This document shows, in pieces, positions 37,536-45,601 of a stretch of DNA of 64,000 bases; position 1 is the first letter of the stretch, and every line of letters starts with the position of its first letter. The DNA is from Marinitoga aeolica (lineage in GTDB: Bacteria; Thermotogota; Thermotogae; Petrotogales; Petrotogaceae), in assembly GCF_029910535.1 (NCBI RefSeq), contig NZ_CP069362.1, positions 558,001 through 622,000 on the forward strand. The letters are read 5' to 3'. The notes below the pieces were generated by a model. The model was not told the origin of the DNA and did no database searches. It saw only the letters and a program-made list of their open reading frames with translations. A program made the translations under genes and the position numbers.

Positions 37536-39833
37536 TTATTTATTTTTTAATGCTTTTAATACTTTTTCTGGAGTTATTGGTAAATCTTTTATTCTAACTC
37601 CCACAGCGTTATAAATCGCATTTGCAATTGCTGCTGGAGGTGTATCAATTCCAATTTCTCCTACACTTTTTGCACCAAACGGACCTGTTGGTTCATAGCT
37701 ATCAACCAATTCAACTTCAAGATTTTTAATATCAACCCTTGATGGAATTTTATAGTTTAAAAGATTATTTGTTAATAAACGTCCATTCTTATCATATTTT
37801 ACTTCTTCATACATTGCCATACCTATTCCCTGTGCAAGACCACCTTCAACCTGAACTTTTGCAAGATTTGGATTAATTGGAGTCCCACAATCAACAACAG
37901 CTACATAATTTAACAAATCTATTTTACCTGTTTCTATATCTACTTCTACTTCAGCATATCCAGCCATAAATGGCGGTGGTGATTCTTCACCAACATAAGA
38001 ACCCGTAGCACTTAATTGTTTTTGATTTTCATTATAATACAAAATTTCTGCCAATTTTTGTAAAGTAATTTTATTATCCTTTGTTTTTATTTCCTTTCCA
38101 TCAAACTCAACTTCTTCTACTGGAACCTCAAAATATTCTGCTCCTGCTTTTATTATTTCCTCTTTCATTTTTTCTGCTGCTTTTCTTACTGCATTTCCTG
38201 ATACATATGTTGTAGATGATGCATATGCCCCTACATCAAATGGTGTTACATCTGTATCTGAAGAGTACGGTATTATATTTTCTGTTGGAACATTTAAAAC
38301 TTCTGCAGCTATTTGAGATAGTATTGTGTCACTTCCTGTTCCTATATCAGTAGCCCCTATTAACAAATTAAAAGAGCCATCTTCATTTAATTTTAATGTT
38401 GCTGCACCCATATCTATTTTTGCAATACCAGAACCCTGCATAGCAATTGCCATTCCAACACCTTTAACTTTTTTACCTTCTTTTTTAGTTTTAAATTTAT
38501 TTTCCCAATCTATTTTTTTAGCACCTTTTTCTACACATTCATCTAATTTACAACTTCTAACTATCATATCTACACCTTCTCTACCTTCACCCATAATCTT
38601 GAAGATAGGAGATGTCTCATTTTCCCTAATCATATTTATCTCTCTTAATTTTACAGGATCCATATTCAATTTATAAGCTAACATATCCATTGCGGATTCA
38701 ATTGCAAAATTTGCTTGAATTGCTCCATATCCTCTAAATGCTCCTGCTGGAGGATGATTAGTATATACTACATCTCCACCAAATCTAACGGCTTTTACTT
38801 TATTATACATTGGTAATACTTTAGAACCAGCAACCATGAACGTTGTTAAAGCATGTTCTCCATATGCTCCAGTATCGGACAACCCTCTAACATCTATAAC
38901 TTTTATTCTTCCATCTTTATCTGCTCCTATAGTTACGTCGAATCGCATAGGATGTCTTGTATAAGTAGATTCAAAAACTTCTTTTCTTGTATAATAAACT
39001 TTTGCCGGTTTACCCGTTTTTAAAGTAACTAATGCTACATATGGCTCACCATGGATAGCCTGTTTACCGCCAAAACCACCACCAACACGAGGTTTAATTA
39101 CCCTTATCTTTTTTATAGGCAATCCTAATGCTCTGGCTAAAATTCTTCTTACATGAAAGGGAACTTGTGTTGAAGTAACTACAACTAATCTCCCCTGCAT
39201 ATCCATATATGAATAAGCTGCATGTGGTTCCATCATAACATGTGCTTGAGCCTGTGTATAAAATCTATCCTTTACAACTACATCTGAATTTTCTATTTCC
39301 TTTTCAATATCCCCTATACTCATTTCATATGTTGCTGCTATATTATTTTTAGGATCTGAACTCACAAAGCTTTCGCTTTGATAATCTTTTTCTGGATGAA
39401 TAATTGACTTAGAACCTTTACTTTTTTCAAAATCAAGTACAGGTTCTAAAATTTCGTATTCTACCTCCAATAACTCTAATGCTTTTTCAGCAGTATATTC
39501 ATCTCGTGCAGCAACAACTGCTACTTCATCACCAACATATCTAACATATTCATCTAAAATATATTTATCATATGGAGATGGTTCTGGATATCCCTGCCCT
39601 GCTCTTGTGAAAATATTTCGAGGAACATTTTTATAAGTTAATATACATTCTACCCCATCTAATTGTTCTGCTTTTGTTGTATCTATATTTTTTATTTTTG
39701 CAAATGCATGAGGACTTCTCAAAATCTTTACTACCAATGAATTTTTAGGTGCTAAGTCATCTGTATATACCGGTTTTCCACTAACTAAACCATATCCATC
39801 AACTTTTTTTATTGAACTCTTTACTTCTTTCAT
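37536..39833 (-). CDS. Xanthine dehydrogenase-family molybdenum-binding subunit
   Basis: 765 residues, the catalytic large subunit of a molybdenum hydroxylase. Conserved parts: N-terminal ab hammerhead domain (YTDDLAPKNSLVVKILRSPHA), the RVGGGFGGKQ cofactor-binding loop, PPAGAFRGYGAIQ, QGSGIAKIDMG, and the C-terminal GAKSVGEIGIDTPP with the catalytic Glu. It binds the pyranopterin-molybdenum cofactor; electrons leave through FeS and FAD subunits. Substrate (xanthine, hypoxanthine, nicotinate or another N-heterocycle) cannot be fixed from sequence. It overlaps the upstream FeS gene by 4 bases (ATGA). Last gene of a six-gene coupled operon. Confidence 0.93.
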   Translation of the reverse strand: MKEVKSSIKKVDGYGLVSGKPVYTDDLAPKNSLVVKILRSPHAFAKIKNIDTTKAEQLDGVECILTYKNVPRNIFTRAGQGYPEPSPYDKYILDEYVRYVGDEVAVVAARDEYTAEKALELLEVEYEILEPVLDFEKSKGSKSIIHPEKDYQSESFVSSDPKNNIAATYEMSIGDIEKEIENSDVVVKDRFYTQAQAHVMMEPHAAYSYMDMQGRLVVVTSTQVPFHVRRILARALGLPIKKIRVIKPRVGGGFGGKQAIHGEPYVALVTLKTGKPAKVYYTRKEVFESTYTRHPMRFDVTIGADKDGRIKVIDVRGLSDTGAYGEHALTTFMVAGSKVLPMYNKVKAVRFGGDVVYTNHPPAGAFRGYGAIQANFAIESAMDMLAYKLNMDPVKLREINMIRENETSPIFKIMGEGREGVDMIVRSCKLDECVEKGAKKIDWENKFKTKKEGKKVKGVGMAIAMQGSGIAKIDMGAATLKLNEDGSFNLLIGATDIGTGSDTILSQIAAEVLNVPTENIIPYSSDTDVTPFDVGAYASSTTYVSGNAVRKAAEKMKEEIIKAGAEYFEVPVEEVEFDGKEIKTKDNKITLQKLAEILYYNENQKQLSATGSYVGEESPPPFMAGYAEVEVDIETGKIDLLNYVAVVDCGTPINPNLAKVQVEGGLAQGIGMAMYEEVKYDKNGRLLTNNLLNYKIPSRVDIKNLEVELVDSYEPTGPFGAKSVGEIGIDTPPAAIANAIYNAVGVRIKDLPITPEKVLKALKNK

Positions 39834-40288
39834 GCTTTCACCTCAAAATACTTTTTTATAGCTCTCATTTGTGGAACATAACCTGTACATCTACACAAAT
39901 TCCCAACTAAATATTTTTTCATATCTTCTTCACTTGGATTTTTTAATTCTTTTTTCATTGCATATACATTCAAGATCAATCCCGGACTACAAAAACCACA
40001 TTGATCTGCACCTTCTTCAAGTAAAGCGTTTGAAATTGCTTTAAATTCCGGATCTTCTGACAGCCCTTCAATTGTTGTTATTTCATGTCCATCAGCTGAA
40101 GCTGCTAAAACGGAGCAGGACAAAACGGGTTTCCCATCCATCAGAACTGTACACACACCACATGTCCCTGTATCACAACCTTTTTTTACACTCATATAAT
40201 CAAGCCTTCTTAAAACGTCAAGAAGAAATTCTGAAGGGGATATTTCTACTTCTTTTTTTACATTATTTATTGTTAATGCTATTTTCAT
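39830..40288 (-). CDS. Molybdenum hydroxylase [2Fe-2S] subunit, set 1
   Basis: 152 residues with two [2Fe-2S] clusters: the plant-ferredoxin type (GCDTGTCGVC ... LSC) and the helical type (QCGFCSPG ... LCRCTGY). All eight cysteines are present. It transfers electrons from the Mo site to the flavin. Its ATG overlaps the stop of the flavin gene upstream (ATGA) after GAGGAGG. A second, different FeS subunit is encoded at 41899, so the operon has two. Confidence 0.94.
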   Translation of the reverse strand: MKIALTINNVKKEVEISPSEFLLDVLRRLDYMSVKKGCDTGTCGVCTVLMDGKPVLSCSVLAASADGHEITTIEGLSEDPEFKAISNALLEEGADQCGFCSPGLILNVYAMKKELKNPSEEDMKKYLVGNLCRCTGYVPQMRAIKKYFEVKA

Positions 40289-41076
40289 TTTAAAACCTCC
40301 TCTAACCCTCTTCTTACAAGAACAGGTGCAATCATTTCTCTATATTCTTTTGAACCTTTAATATTAGAACCATACGTCATTTCTTCTGCTGCAATTTTTG
40401 CTCCTTCTTCAATATCATCATTTTCTTTTAAATATCCCATAGCTTTTTTAGCTAAAGAAGCAACACCTGGTCTTGCTCCAATTGCTATTCTAAAATCCTT
40501 ATTTTCATCAACCGAAACAGCTGCATTTAATATTGAAAAATCATAAAAAGAATTTCTCATATATTGAAATGACAATTTTCTATTTTCTTTTTTTATTATC
40601 AGTTCTACTATAATGTCTTTTCTTATTTTTTCTTCTAAAAAAACTTCTAATGGCATTCTTCCATTATTATATAAAACTATATCTGTATTTAAAGCTAATA
40701 ACACTGTAATCAAATCAGAAAAACCTAATCTTGGAAATACCGTTCCACCTATAGTTGCTATATTTCTTAATTGAACAGACCATATTGCCTGTAATGCTTT
40801 AACCAATTCTCCATTAAAAGATTCTTTTATTATTTCATTTTTTTCAATTTCACCTAATGTTGTTGCACCACCTATTCTTATTTCATTATTTTCTATCTTT
40901 ACATAATTTAATCCTGCCTCTTGCAGATCAATTGCAAGATTAATTTTTCTTGATGAAAGCCTCATAAAAGCTCCGCTTCCAATAATTTCTGCCCCTTCAA
41001 CATTCATCAATTTCTCATAAGCTTCTTCAACACTTTTGGCCCTATAATATTCTTTAATTTCAATCACACCTATCAC
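40285..41076 (-). CDS. FAD-domain subunit, divergent YgfM-like, set 1
   Basis: 263 residues related to the FAD subunit of xanthine dehydrogenases but divergent. Where canonical members have an AGGTDL loop, this one has GSGAFMRL, and the second flavin loop TIGGN is TIGGTVFPRL. This degenerate pattern resembles E. coli YgfM, part of a purine-related cluster (from memory). FAD binding is thus uncertain. Two in-frame GTG starts exist; 41076 overlaps the previous stop (GTGA) and 41067 has the better-placed AGGGTGAT. The C-terminal CO-dehydrogenase flavoprotein domain (IAIGARPGVASLAKKAM) is kept. Confidence 0.85.
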   Translation of the reverse strand: MIGVIEIKEYYRAKSVEEAYEKLMNVEGAEIIGSGAFMRLSSRKINLAIDLQEAGLNYVKIENNEIRIGGATTLGEIEKNEIIKESFNGELVKALQAIWSVQLRNIATIGGTVFPRLGFSDLITVLLALNTDIVLYNNGRMPLEVFLEEKIRKDIIVELIIKKENRKLSFQYMRNSFYDFSILNAAVSVDENKDFRIAIGARPGVASLAKKAMGYLKENDDIEEGAKIAAEEMTYGSNIKGSKEYREMIAPVLVRRGLEEVLK

Positions 41077-41909
41077 CCTTCCCTATTAAAATTATAATAA
41101 GCTTTAACTAATAAATTTTTCACCATTTTTTTTCTATATTCCGCAGTAGCTCTTACATCTGTTATAGGATTTATATTTTTCATATATATTTCTCCAAATC
41201 TTTCAAATGTCTCTTTTGAAAAAGACTTTCCGATCATTTCTTTTTCTACATCTTTAAATCTCATTACTGTTGGTCCAACTGAACCATAGGCAATTTTTAT
41301 GTCATCTATAATACCATTATCAAGTTTTAACAGTACACCTATACTAATTACTGAAATATTCATGGCATTTCTTTTTCCAACTTTTTCATAATAATATTTA
41401 TATTCGCTTCTATCTCTAAGTTCAATTGAATTTATAAATTCTTCTGGTTTTAGAGCTATTTTTCCAGGTCCTGTTACCAATTTAGAAATTTTTATTTTTT
41501 TATTGGATGGTTTTATTTCAGCATATCCTCTAAATAAATATGCTGCAAGAAGAAAATCTCCAGCCGGTGAGGCATTTGCAATATTACCGATAGGCGTAGC
41601 TCTATTCCTGATTTGTGGGGAACCTATTTTATTTATTATTTCAACTATCATAGGATACTTCTTGATAAATTCTTTATTTTCTGTTAAATCACTATATGTA
41701 GTATTTATTGGGATAACAACTTTCCCATCTTTAAATTCTATTTCTTTTTTTTCTAAACCTTTTGTATCTATAATAATTTCTGGCTTACATACCTTAGCTC
41801 TCATTTTTACCATTAAATCTGTTCCACCTGATAATAATTTGGCATCGTATTTTGATTTTAATTCACTAATTTCATCTATTGTATGAGGTTTAAAATATTT
41901 AAATTTCAT
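41073..41909 (-). CDS. FAD-binding subunit of molybdenum hydroxylase, set 2
   Basis: 278 residues. Canonical flavin loops are present: LLSGGTDL (GGT at 28-30) and PIGNIANASPAGD. The C-terminal domain has IKIAYGSVGPTVMRF. It should bind FAD and pass electrons to NAD+ or ferredoxin. I start it at ATG 41909, seven bases after GAGGTGAT; a GTG nine bases earlier lies in that site. It overlaps the upstream FeS gene by 11 bases. It and the set 1 flavin subunit are adjacent, an unusual doubling. Confidence 0.92.
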   Translation of the reverse strand: MKFKYFKPHTIDEISELKSKYDAKLLSGGTDLMVKMRAKVCKPEIIIDTKGLEKKEIEFKDGKVVIPINTTYSDLTENKEFIKKYPMIVEIINKIGSPQIRNRATPIGNIANASPAGDFLLAAYLFRGYAEIKPSNKKIKISKLVTGPGKIALKPEEFINSIELRDRSEYKYYYEKVGKRNAMNISVISIGVLLKLDNGIIDDIKIAYGSVGPTVMRFKDVEKEMIGKSFSKETFERFGEIYMKNINPITDVRATAEYRKKMVKNLLVKAYYNFNREG

Positions 41910-42372
41910 TATTATCACCTCGTTTTGTAGCAGCTAATTTCACAGCTTCTATAATTTTGGTATATCCTGTGCATCTACATAAATTCCCTTCTAACCCATT
42001 TTTTATATCTTCATCAGATGGATTCGGATTATTATCTAATAATACCTTTGTTGACATTATAAATCCAGGGGTACAGAACCCACATTGAATAGCTCCTTTT
42101 TCCACATATGATTCCTGAATATAGGTTTCTCCTTTTTCATTTAAACCTTCTAAAGTCCATACTTCCTGACCATCCAATTCAACAGCTAAAACCATACATG
42201 AATTTACATTTTTTCCATTTAAGATTATGGTACAAGCACCACATTCACCTTCTCCACATCCTTCCTTTACAGAAGTCATTCTCATATCATCACGCAAAAA
42301 ATCAAGAGCTCTTTTATATTCTTGAACATCATATTCAACATTTTTTCCATTTAATTTGAATTTAATTTTCAT
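41899..42372 (-). CDS. Molybdenum hydroxylase [2Fe-2S] subunit, set 2
   Basis: 157 residues. Both cluster motifs are complete: GCGEGECGAC with NSC, and QCGFCTPGFI with LCRCTGYTKI. It differs substantially from the set 1 FeS subunit. The start is ATG 42372 (GAGGTG ten bases upstream) rather than TTG 42381; it overlaps the threonine-synthase-like gene by 11 bases, so the two are translationally coupled. Confidence 0.93.
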   Translation of the reverse strand: MKIKFKLNGKNVEYDVQEYKRALDFLRDDMRMTSVKEGCGEGECGACTIILNGKNVNSCMVLAVELDGQEVWTLEGLNEKGETYIQESYVEKGAIQCGFCTPGFIMSTKVLLDNNPNPSDEDIKNGLEGNLCRCTGYTKIIEAVKLAATKRGDNNEI

Positions 42373-43588
42373 ATTCTTCAATCACCTCTCTAACTGCTTT
42401 TAAGTCTGGTTTTATTTTTCTTAATTTAACAAATTTTTCTATTGCTTTTATATCTTTTAATCCATTTCCAGTAATAACAATTGCTACTTTAGCTTCTTTA
42501 CCGAGTTTTTTAGCAATTTTCTTTAGCCCTGCATACGATGTTGCACCTGCAGGTTCACCAAATATTCCTGTTTTTAAGGATAATTCATATATTGCACTTA
42601 ATATTTCTTCATCAGAAACAGAAATAAAATATCCTCCACTTGCTTTTACATATTTACATGCTTTTATCACATCTCGTGGTTTTCCAACACTTATACTATC
42701 AGCAATGGTATTCGTCTCTATATCATCAGGTAAAAATGGTTCTCCTTTGTCAAAAACTCTTTTTACTGCTGAGGCCCCCTTTGCTTGAACACCTATTATT
42801 TTAGGTATTCTATCTATTAACCCTAATTGATAAAGATCATAAAAACCCTTATAAAAAGAGCTAATAACAGTTCCATCACCAACACTAACTAAAAGATAAT
42901 CTGGAATATTCCAATTATTTTGAATTGCTATTTCTAATGCCCCGGTCTTTTTACCTTCAAGTAAATAAGGATTTATTGCAGAGTTTCTGCAATACCATCC
43001 CTTTTCTTCACCTATTTTCATAGAAATATCAAAAGCTTCGTCATAACTTCCATCTATAGGAATTACTTTTGCACCATATATAAACAGTTGGGAAATCTTT
43101 GCAATTGGCGCTGAAGCTGGAAGAAATATAAAGGTTTTTAATTTTGTAGGTGCACTTAATCCTGCAAGAGAGCTCGCAGCATTTCCAGTTGAAGCACAAT
43201 ATATTGTATCGTAACCTTTTTCATATGCTTTTGTGATAGCTATAGCCGATGCTCTATCTTTATAAGAAGCTGTTGGGTTTGTTCCATCATATTTGATAAC
43301 TAATTCTTTTATTCCCAATTCTTCTGCTAACGAAGGAGTATTATAAAGTGGTGTCCCTCCAACATGCAAAGGTGTTCTGTAGCTTCCTTTTTCAATTGGT
43401 AAAATTTTCTCAAATTGCCATATATTTTCATATTTTGAAAATTCTTCCCTATAAATTTTTATATTTTCATAATCATATATAACCTCTAACGTTCCCATCC
43501 TATTACCACATTTAGGACATGTATATTCAACCTCAGATGACTCATATATTTTCCCACAAGTAATACATCGTAATTTATATTTTCCCAT
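42362..43588 (-). CDS. PLP-dependent threonine synthase-like enzyme with zinc ribbon
   Basis: 408 residues, fold-type II PLP enzyme. A zinc ribbon at the N terminus has C8, C11, C24 and C27. The PLP lysine is K110 in NPTASYKDRAS; phosphate-binding SVGDGTVISS and the STGNAASSLAGL loop are present. Threonine synthase converts phosphohomoserine to threonine, but this gene is not with hom or thrB; it heads the molybdenum hydroxylase operon and overlaps it. It could therefore be a lyase or synthase acting on a product of that pathway instead. AGGAGGATAG precedes the ATG. Confidence 0.85.
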   Translation of the reverse strand: MGKYKLRCITCGKIYESSEVEYTCPKCGNRMGTLEVIYDYENIKIYREEFSKYENIWQFEKILPIEKGSYRTPLHVGGTPLYNTPSLAEELGIKELVIKYDGTNPTASYKDRASAIAITKAYEKGYDTIYCASTGNAASSLAGLSAPTKLKTFIFLPASAPIAKISQLFIYGAKVIPIDGSYDEAFDISMKIGEEKGWYCRNSAINPYLLEGKKTGALEIAIQNNWNIPDYLLVSVGDGTVISSFYKGFYDLYQLGLIDRIPKIIGVQAKGASAVKRVFDKGEPFLPDDIETNTIADSISVGKPRDVIKACKYVKASGGYFISVSDEEILSAIYELSLKTGIFGEPAGATSYAGLKKIAKKLGKEAKVAIVITGNGLKDIKAIEKFVKLRKIKPDLKAVREVIEEYEN

Positions 43589-43628
43589 TCCTATCCTCCT
43601 TGTTTTTTTATTTTTTCATCTGTATTAA

Positions 43629-43672
43629 ATTTTACATTATTTTATACTTAAATTAAACCTTATTTAAACCTT
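43629..43672 (-). promoter_or_regulatory. Putative promoter and 11-bp tandem repeat of the hydroxylase operon
   Basis: Two tandem copies of an 11-base unit (AATTAAACCTT at 43651-43661 and ATTTAAACCTT at 43662-43672) overlap a weak -35; a minus-strand -10-like TAAAAT lies at 43629-43634 with a 17-bp spacer. One-turn spacing of direct repeats at a -35 fits an activator or repressor site. Confidence 0.4.
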
Positions 43673-43750
43673 TTTGCAAATGAATATAATCAATAATATT
43701 TAATTATTCCCTCTTAATAGCTTTTTTTGTAATATCTTATATTAAACAAT

Positions 43751-43778
43751 AAATGGCTCCGATGATACGGAGCCATTT
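43751..43778 (-). terminator. Terminator of the hydCBA operon
   Basis: Perfect 11-bp stem (AAATGGCTCCG and complement) with a 6-base loop, 30 bases beyond the hydA stop. Confidence 0.85.
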
Positions 43779-43810
43779 AAAAGCATATTTTTTGTAAACT
43801 CGTATTATTA

Positions 43811-45520
43811 TTAATTTCTAGCCACATAATGCGTATGTAGCAAATGATGCGCAATTTCACTATTTGGTTCTTCAAGAAAATCTTCATATAACTTTTTAAC
43901 AGCTGGATTTTCATGAGACTTCCTTAATTTTGAATCATAATCAATTTCATATATTGCTTCCATTCTCTTAAGCAACACTTCTTCTGTAGTTGGAATTGGC
44001 TGTCCTCCACCACCTATACATCCACCAGGACATGCCATAAATTCAACAAAGTGATATTCTACTTCGCCATTTTTCATCTTTTCAAGTAATTGTCTTGCTT
44101 TTCCTAATGTATTGACAACGGCAACTTTTATTATTTTTCCATTAATTTCAACTTCTGCTTCTTTTACTCCTGCTAAACCCCTTACCGATGTAAAGTCTAA
44201 TTTTTCAAGTTCCTTTCCTGTTAATATCTCGTATGCAGTTCTTAAAGCTGCTTCCATAACTCCACCTGATGCTCCAAATATTGCTCCTGCACCTGTTGAT
44301 ATTCCAAATGGATCGTCATATTCTTCTTCAGGAAGATTTTTAAAGTCTATTCCTGATTCTTTTATCATCTTTGCTAACTCTCTTGTGGTTAATACAAAAT
44401 CAACATCGCCAGCTAATTCTGGTCTATGCATTTCATATTTTTTTGCAGTACATGGCATTATAGAAACAACTACTAATTTTTCTTTAGGAACACCTAATTT
44501 TTTTGCATAATAATGTTTTGCAACTGCTCCAAACATTTGTTGTGGTGATTTTGCAGAAGAAAGATGTGGTAAAAATTCAGGATAATTATGTTCAATAAAT
44601 TTTATCCATCCAGGACTACATGATGTAAATAATGGCAGCTTTCCACCTTCCTTAAACCTATGGATAAATTCTGTTCCTTCTTCCACTATAGTTAAATCAG
44701 CAGTGAAATTGGTATCAAAAACTTTATCAAAACCTAATAACCTTAAAGCCGCAACCATTTTTCCAGTAGAAATAGTCCCAGGTTCCAGTCCAAATGGTTC
44801 TCCAATAGCCACTCTAACTGCAGGTGCTGTTTGTACAACAGTAATTTTTTCTGGGTCATTAATTGCTTTCCATACTCCATCAATATGATATACTTCATGC
44901 AAAGCACCTGTCGGGCAATTCATAACACATTGACCACAATTTGTACAATCAACATTTCCCATACCTTCATCCATAAATGTTGTTACTATTGTATTTGGTC
45001 CTCTATTTGCAAATGTAAATATATTAACACTTTGAACTTCAGAACATGTTCTAATACATCTTCCACACACAATACATTTTGTTGGCTCTCTAACTATGGA
45101 ATAACTCGAAAAATCGGTAGGTAAGTTTTTTTCTACTGGGGGTATATTTATTTTTGTTACTCCTATCTCTTCTGCTATTGTTTTCAATTCACAACTTGTA
45201 GCTTTAGGACATGTCAAGCAATTTAATTCGCAACTTATACCATGTGAAGCTACTATCAACTGCATTATTGTTTTTCTAACTTTTCTTACTTTTTCGGAAT
45301 GTGTTTTTATTTTCATTCCTTCACTAATTTTTACTGCGCAAGATGGCACTAACGTTTTTGAACCTTCAACTTCAACAACACATAATCTACATCCTCCATA
45401 TGGTTCTTTACCTTCTATATAACATAGTGTTGGTATTTTTATATTAGCTTTTTTTACCGCTTCTAAAATAGATATATTTTCTGGCATATTATATTCCCTA
45501 TTATTAATAGTAATTTTCAT
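43811..45520 (-). CDS. hydA: [FeFe]-hydrogenase catalytic subunit HydA
   Basis: 569 residues. Makes H2 at the H-cluster. From the N terminus: [2Fe-2S] domain with C33, C44, C47, C61; a [4Fe-4S] site with C97, C101, C104, C110, where the usual His ligand position is Cys (H93 is nearby); two ferredoxin clusters (CIVCGRCIRTC and CTNCGQCVMNCP); the H-cluster motifs FTSCSPGW, MPCTAKK and FMACPGGCIGGGGQ; and a small-subunit-like C terminus ending HHLLHTHY. It lacks the C-terminal [2Fe-2S] domain of T. maritima HydA (about 645 residues). Works with HydB and HydC, taking electrons from NADH and perhaps ferredoxin. Ribosome site GAGGTGAG ends in a TAGATG junction. Confidence 0.95.
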   Translation of the reverse strand: MKITINNREYNMPENISILEAVKKANIKIPTLCYIEGKEPYGGCRLCVVEVEGSKTLVPSCAVKISEGMKIKTHSEKVRKVRKTIMQLIVASHGISCELNCLTCPKATSCELKTIAEEIGVTKINIPPVEKNLPTDFSSYSIVREPTKCIVCGRCIRTCSEVQSVNIFTFANRGPNTIVTTFMDEGMGNVDCTNCGQCVMNCPTGALHEVYHIDGVWKAINDPEKITVVQTAPAVRVAIGEPFGLEPGTISTGKMVAALRLLGFDKVFDTNFTADLTIVEEGTEFIHRFKEGGKLPLFTSCSPGWIKFIEHNYPEFLPHLSSAKSPQQMFGAVAKHYYAKKLGVPKEKLVVVSIMPCTAKKYEMHRPELAGDVDFVLTTRELAKMIKESGIDFKNLPEEEYDDPFGISTGAGAIFGASGGVMEAALRTAYEILTGKELEKLDFTSVRGLAGVKEAEVEINGKIIKVAVVNTLGKARQLLEKMKNGEVEYHFVEFMACPGGCIGGGGQPIPTTEEVLLKRMEAIYEIDYDSKLRKSHENPAVKKLYEDFLEEPNSEIAHHLLHTHYVARN

Positions 45521-45532
45521 CTATCTCACCTC
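45515..45532 (-). repeat. 18-bp direct repeat at the hydA start
   Basis: On the minus strand GAGGTGAGATAGATGAAA, containing the hydA ribosome site, a stop codon and the hydA ATG. The identical 18 bases occur at the hydB end (45584-45601). Confidence 0.9.
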
Positions 45533-45589
45533 CGGTGAAAAAAATAATTTTAAAAAAATTCCTATTTTTATTTTAGAGATAGATTTCAT
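45521..45589 (-). CDS. Possible 22-codon coupling peptide between hydB and hydA
   Basis: A small frame beginning with ATG right after the hydB stop (TAGATG) and ending with a stop directly before the hydA ATG (TAGATG again). It has the same ribosome site as hydA. The predicted peptide is basic and hydrophobic (MKSISKIKIGIFLKLFF, ending EVR like HydB). It probably arose by duplication of the junction. Whether it is translated is unknown. Confidence 0.4.
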   Translation of the reverse strand: MKSISKIKIGIFLKLFFSPEVR

Positions 45590-45601
45590 CTATCTCACCT
45601 C
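45584..45601 (-). repeat. 18-bp direct repeat at the hydB end
   Basis: Identical to 45515-45532; includes the last codons and stop of hydB followed by ATGAAA. Confidence 0.9.

Noticed and set aside
45590-45600. Frameshift truncating HydB
   Set aside because: The next 69 bases in any frame do not encode a ferredoxin domain, the stop is followed directly by the next start, and hydA is complete, so the short form looks genuine.
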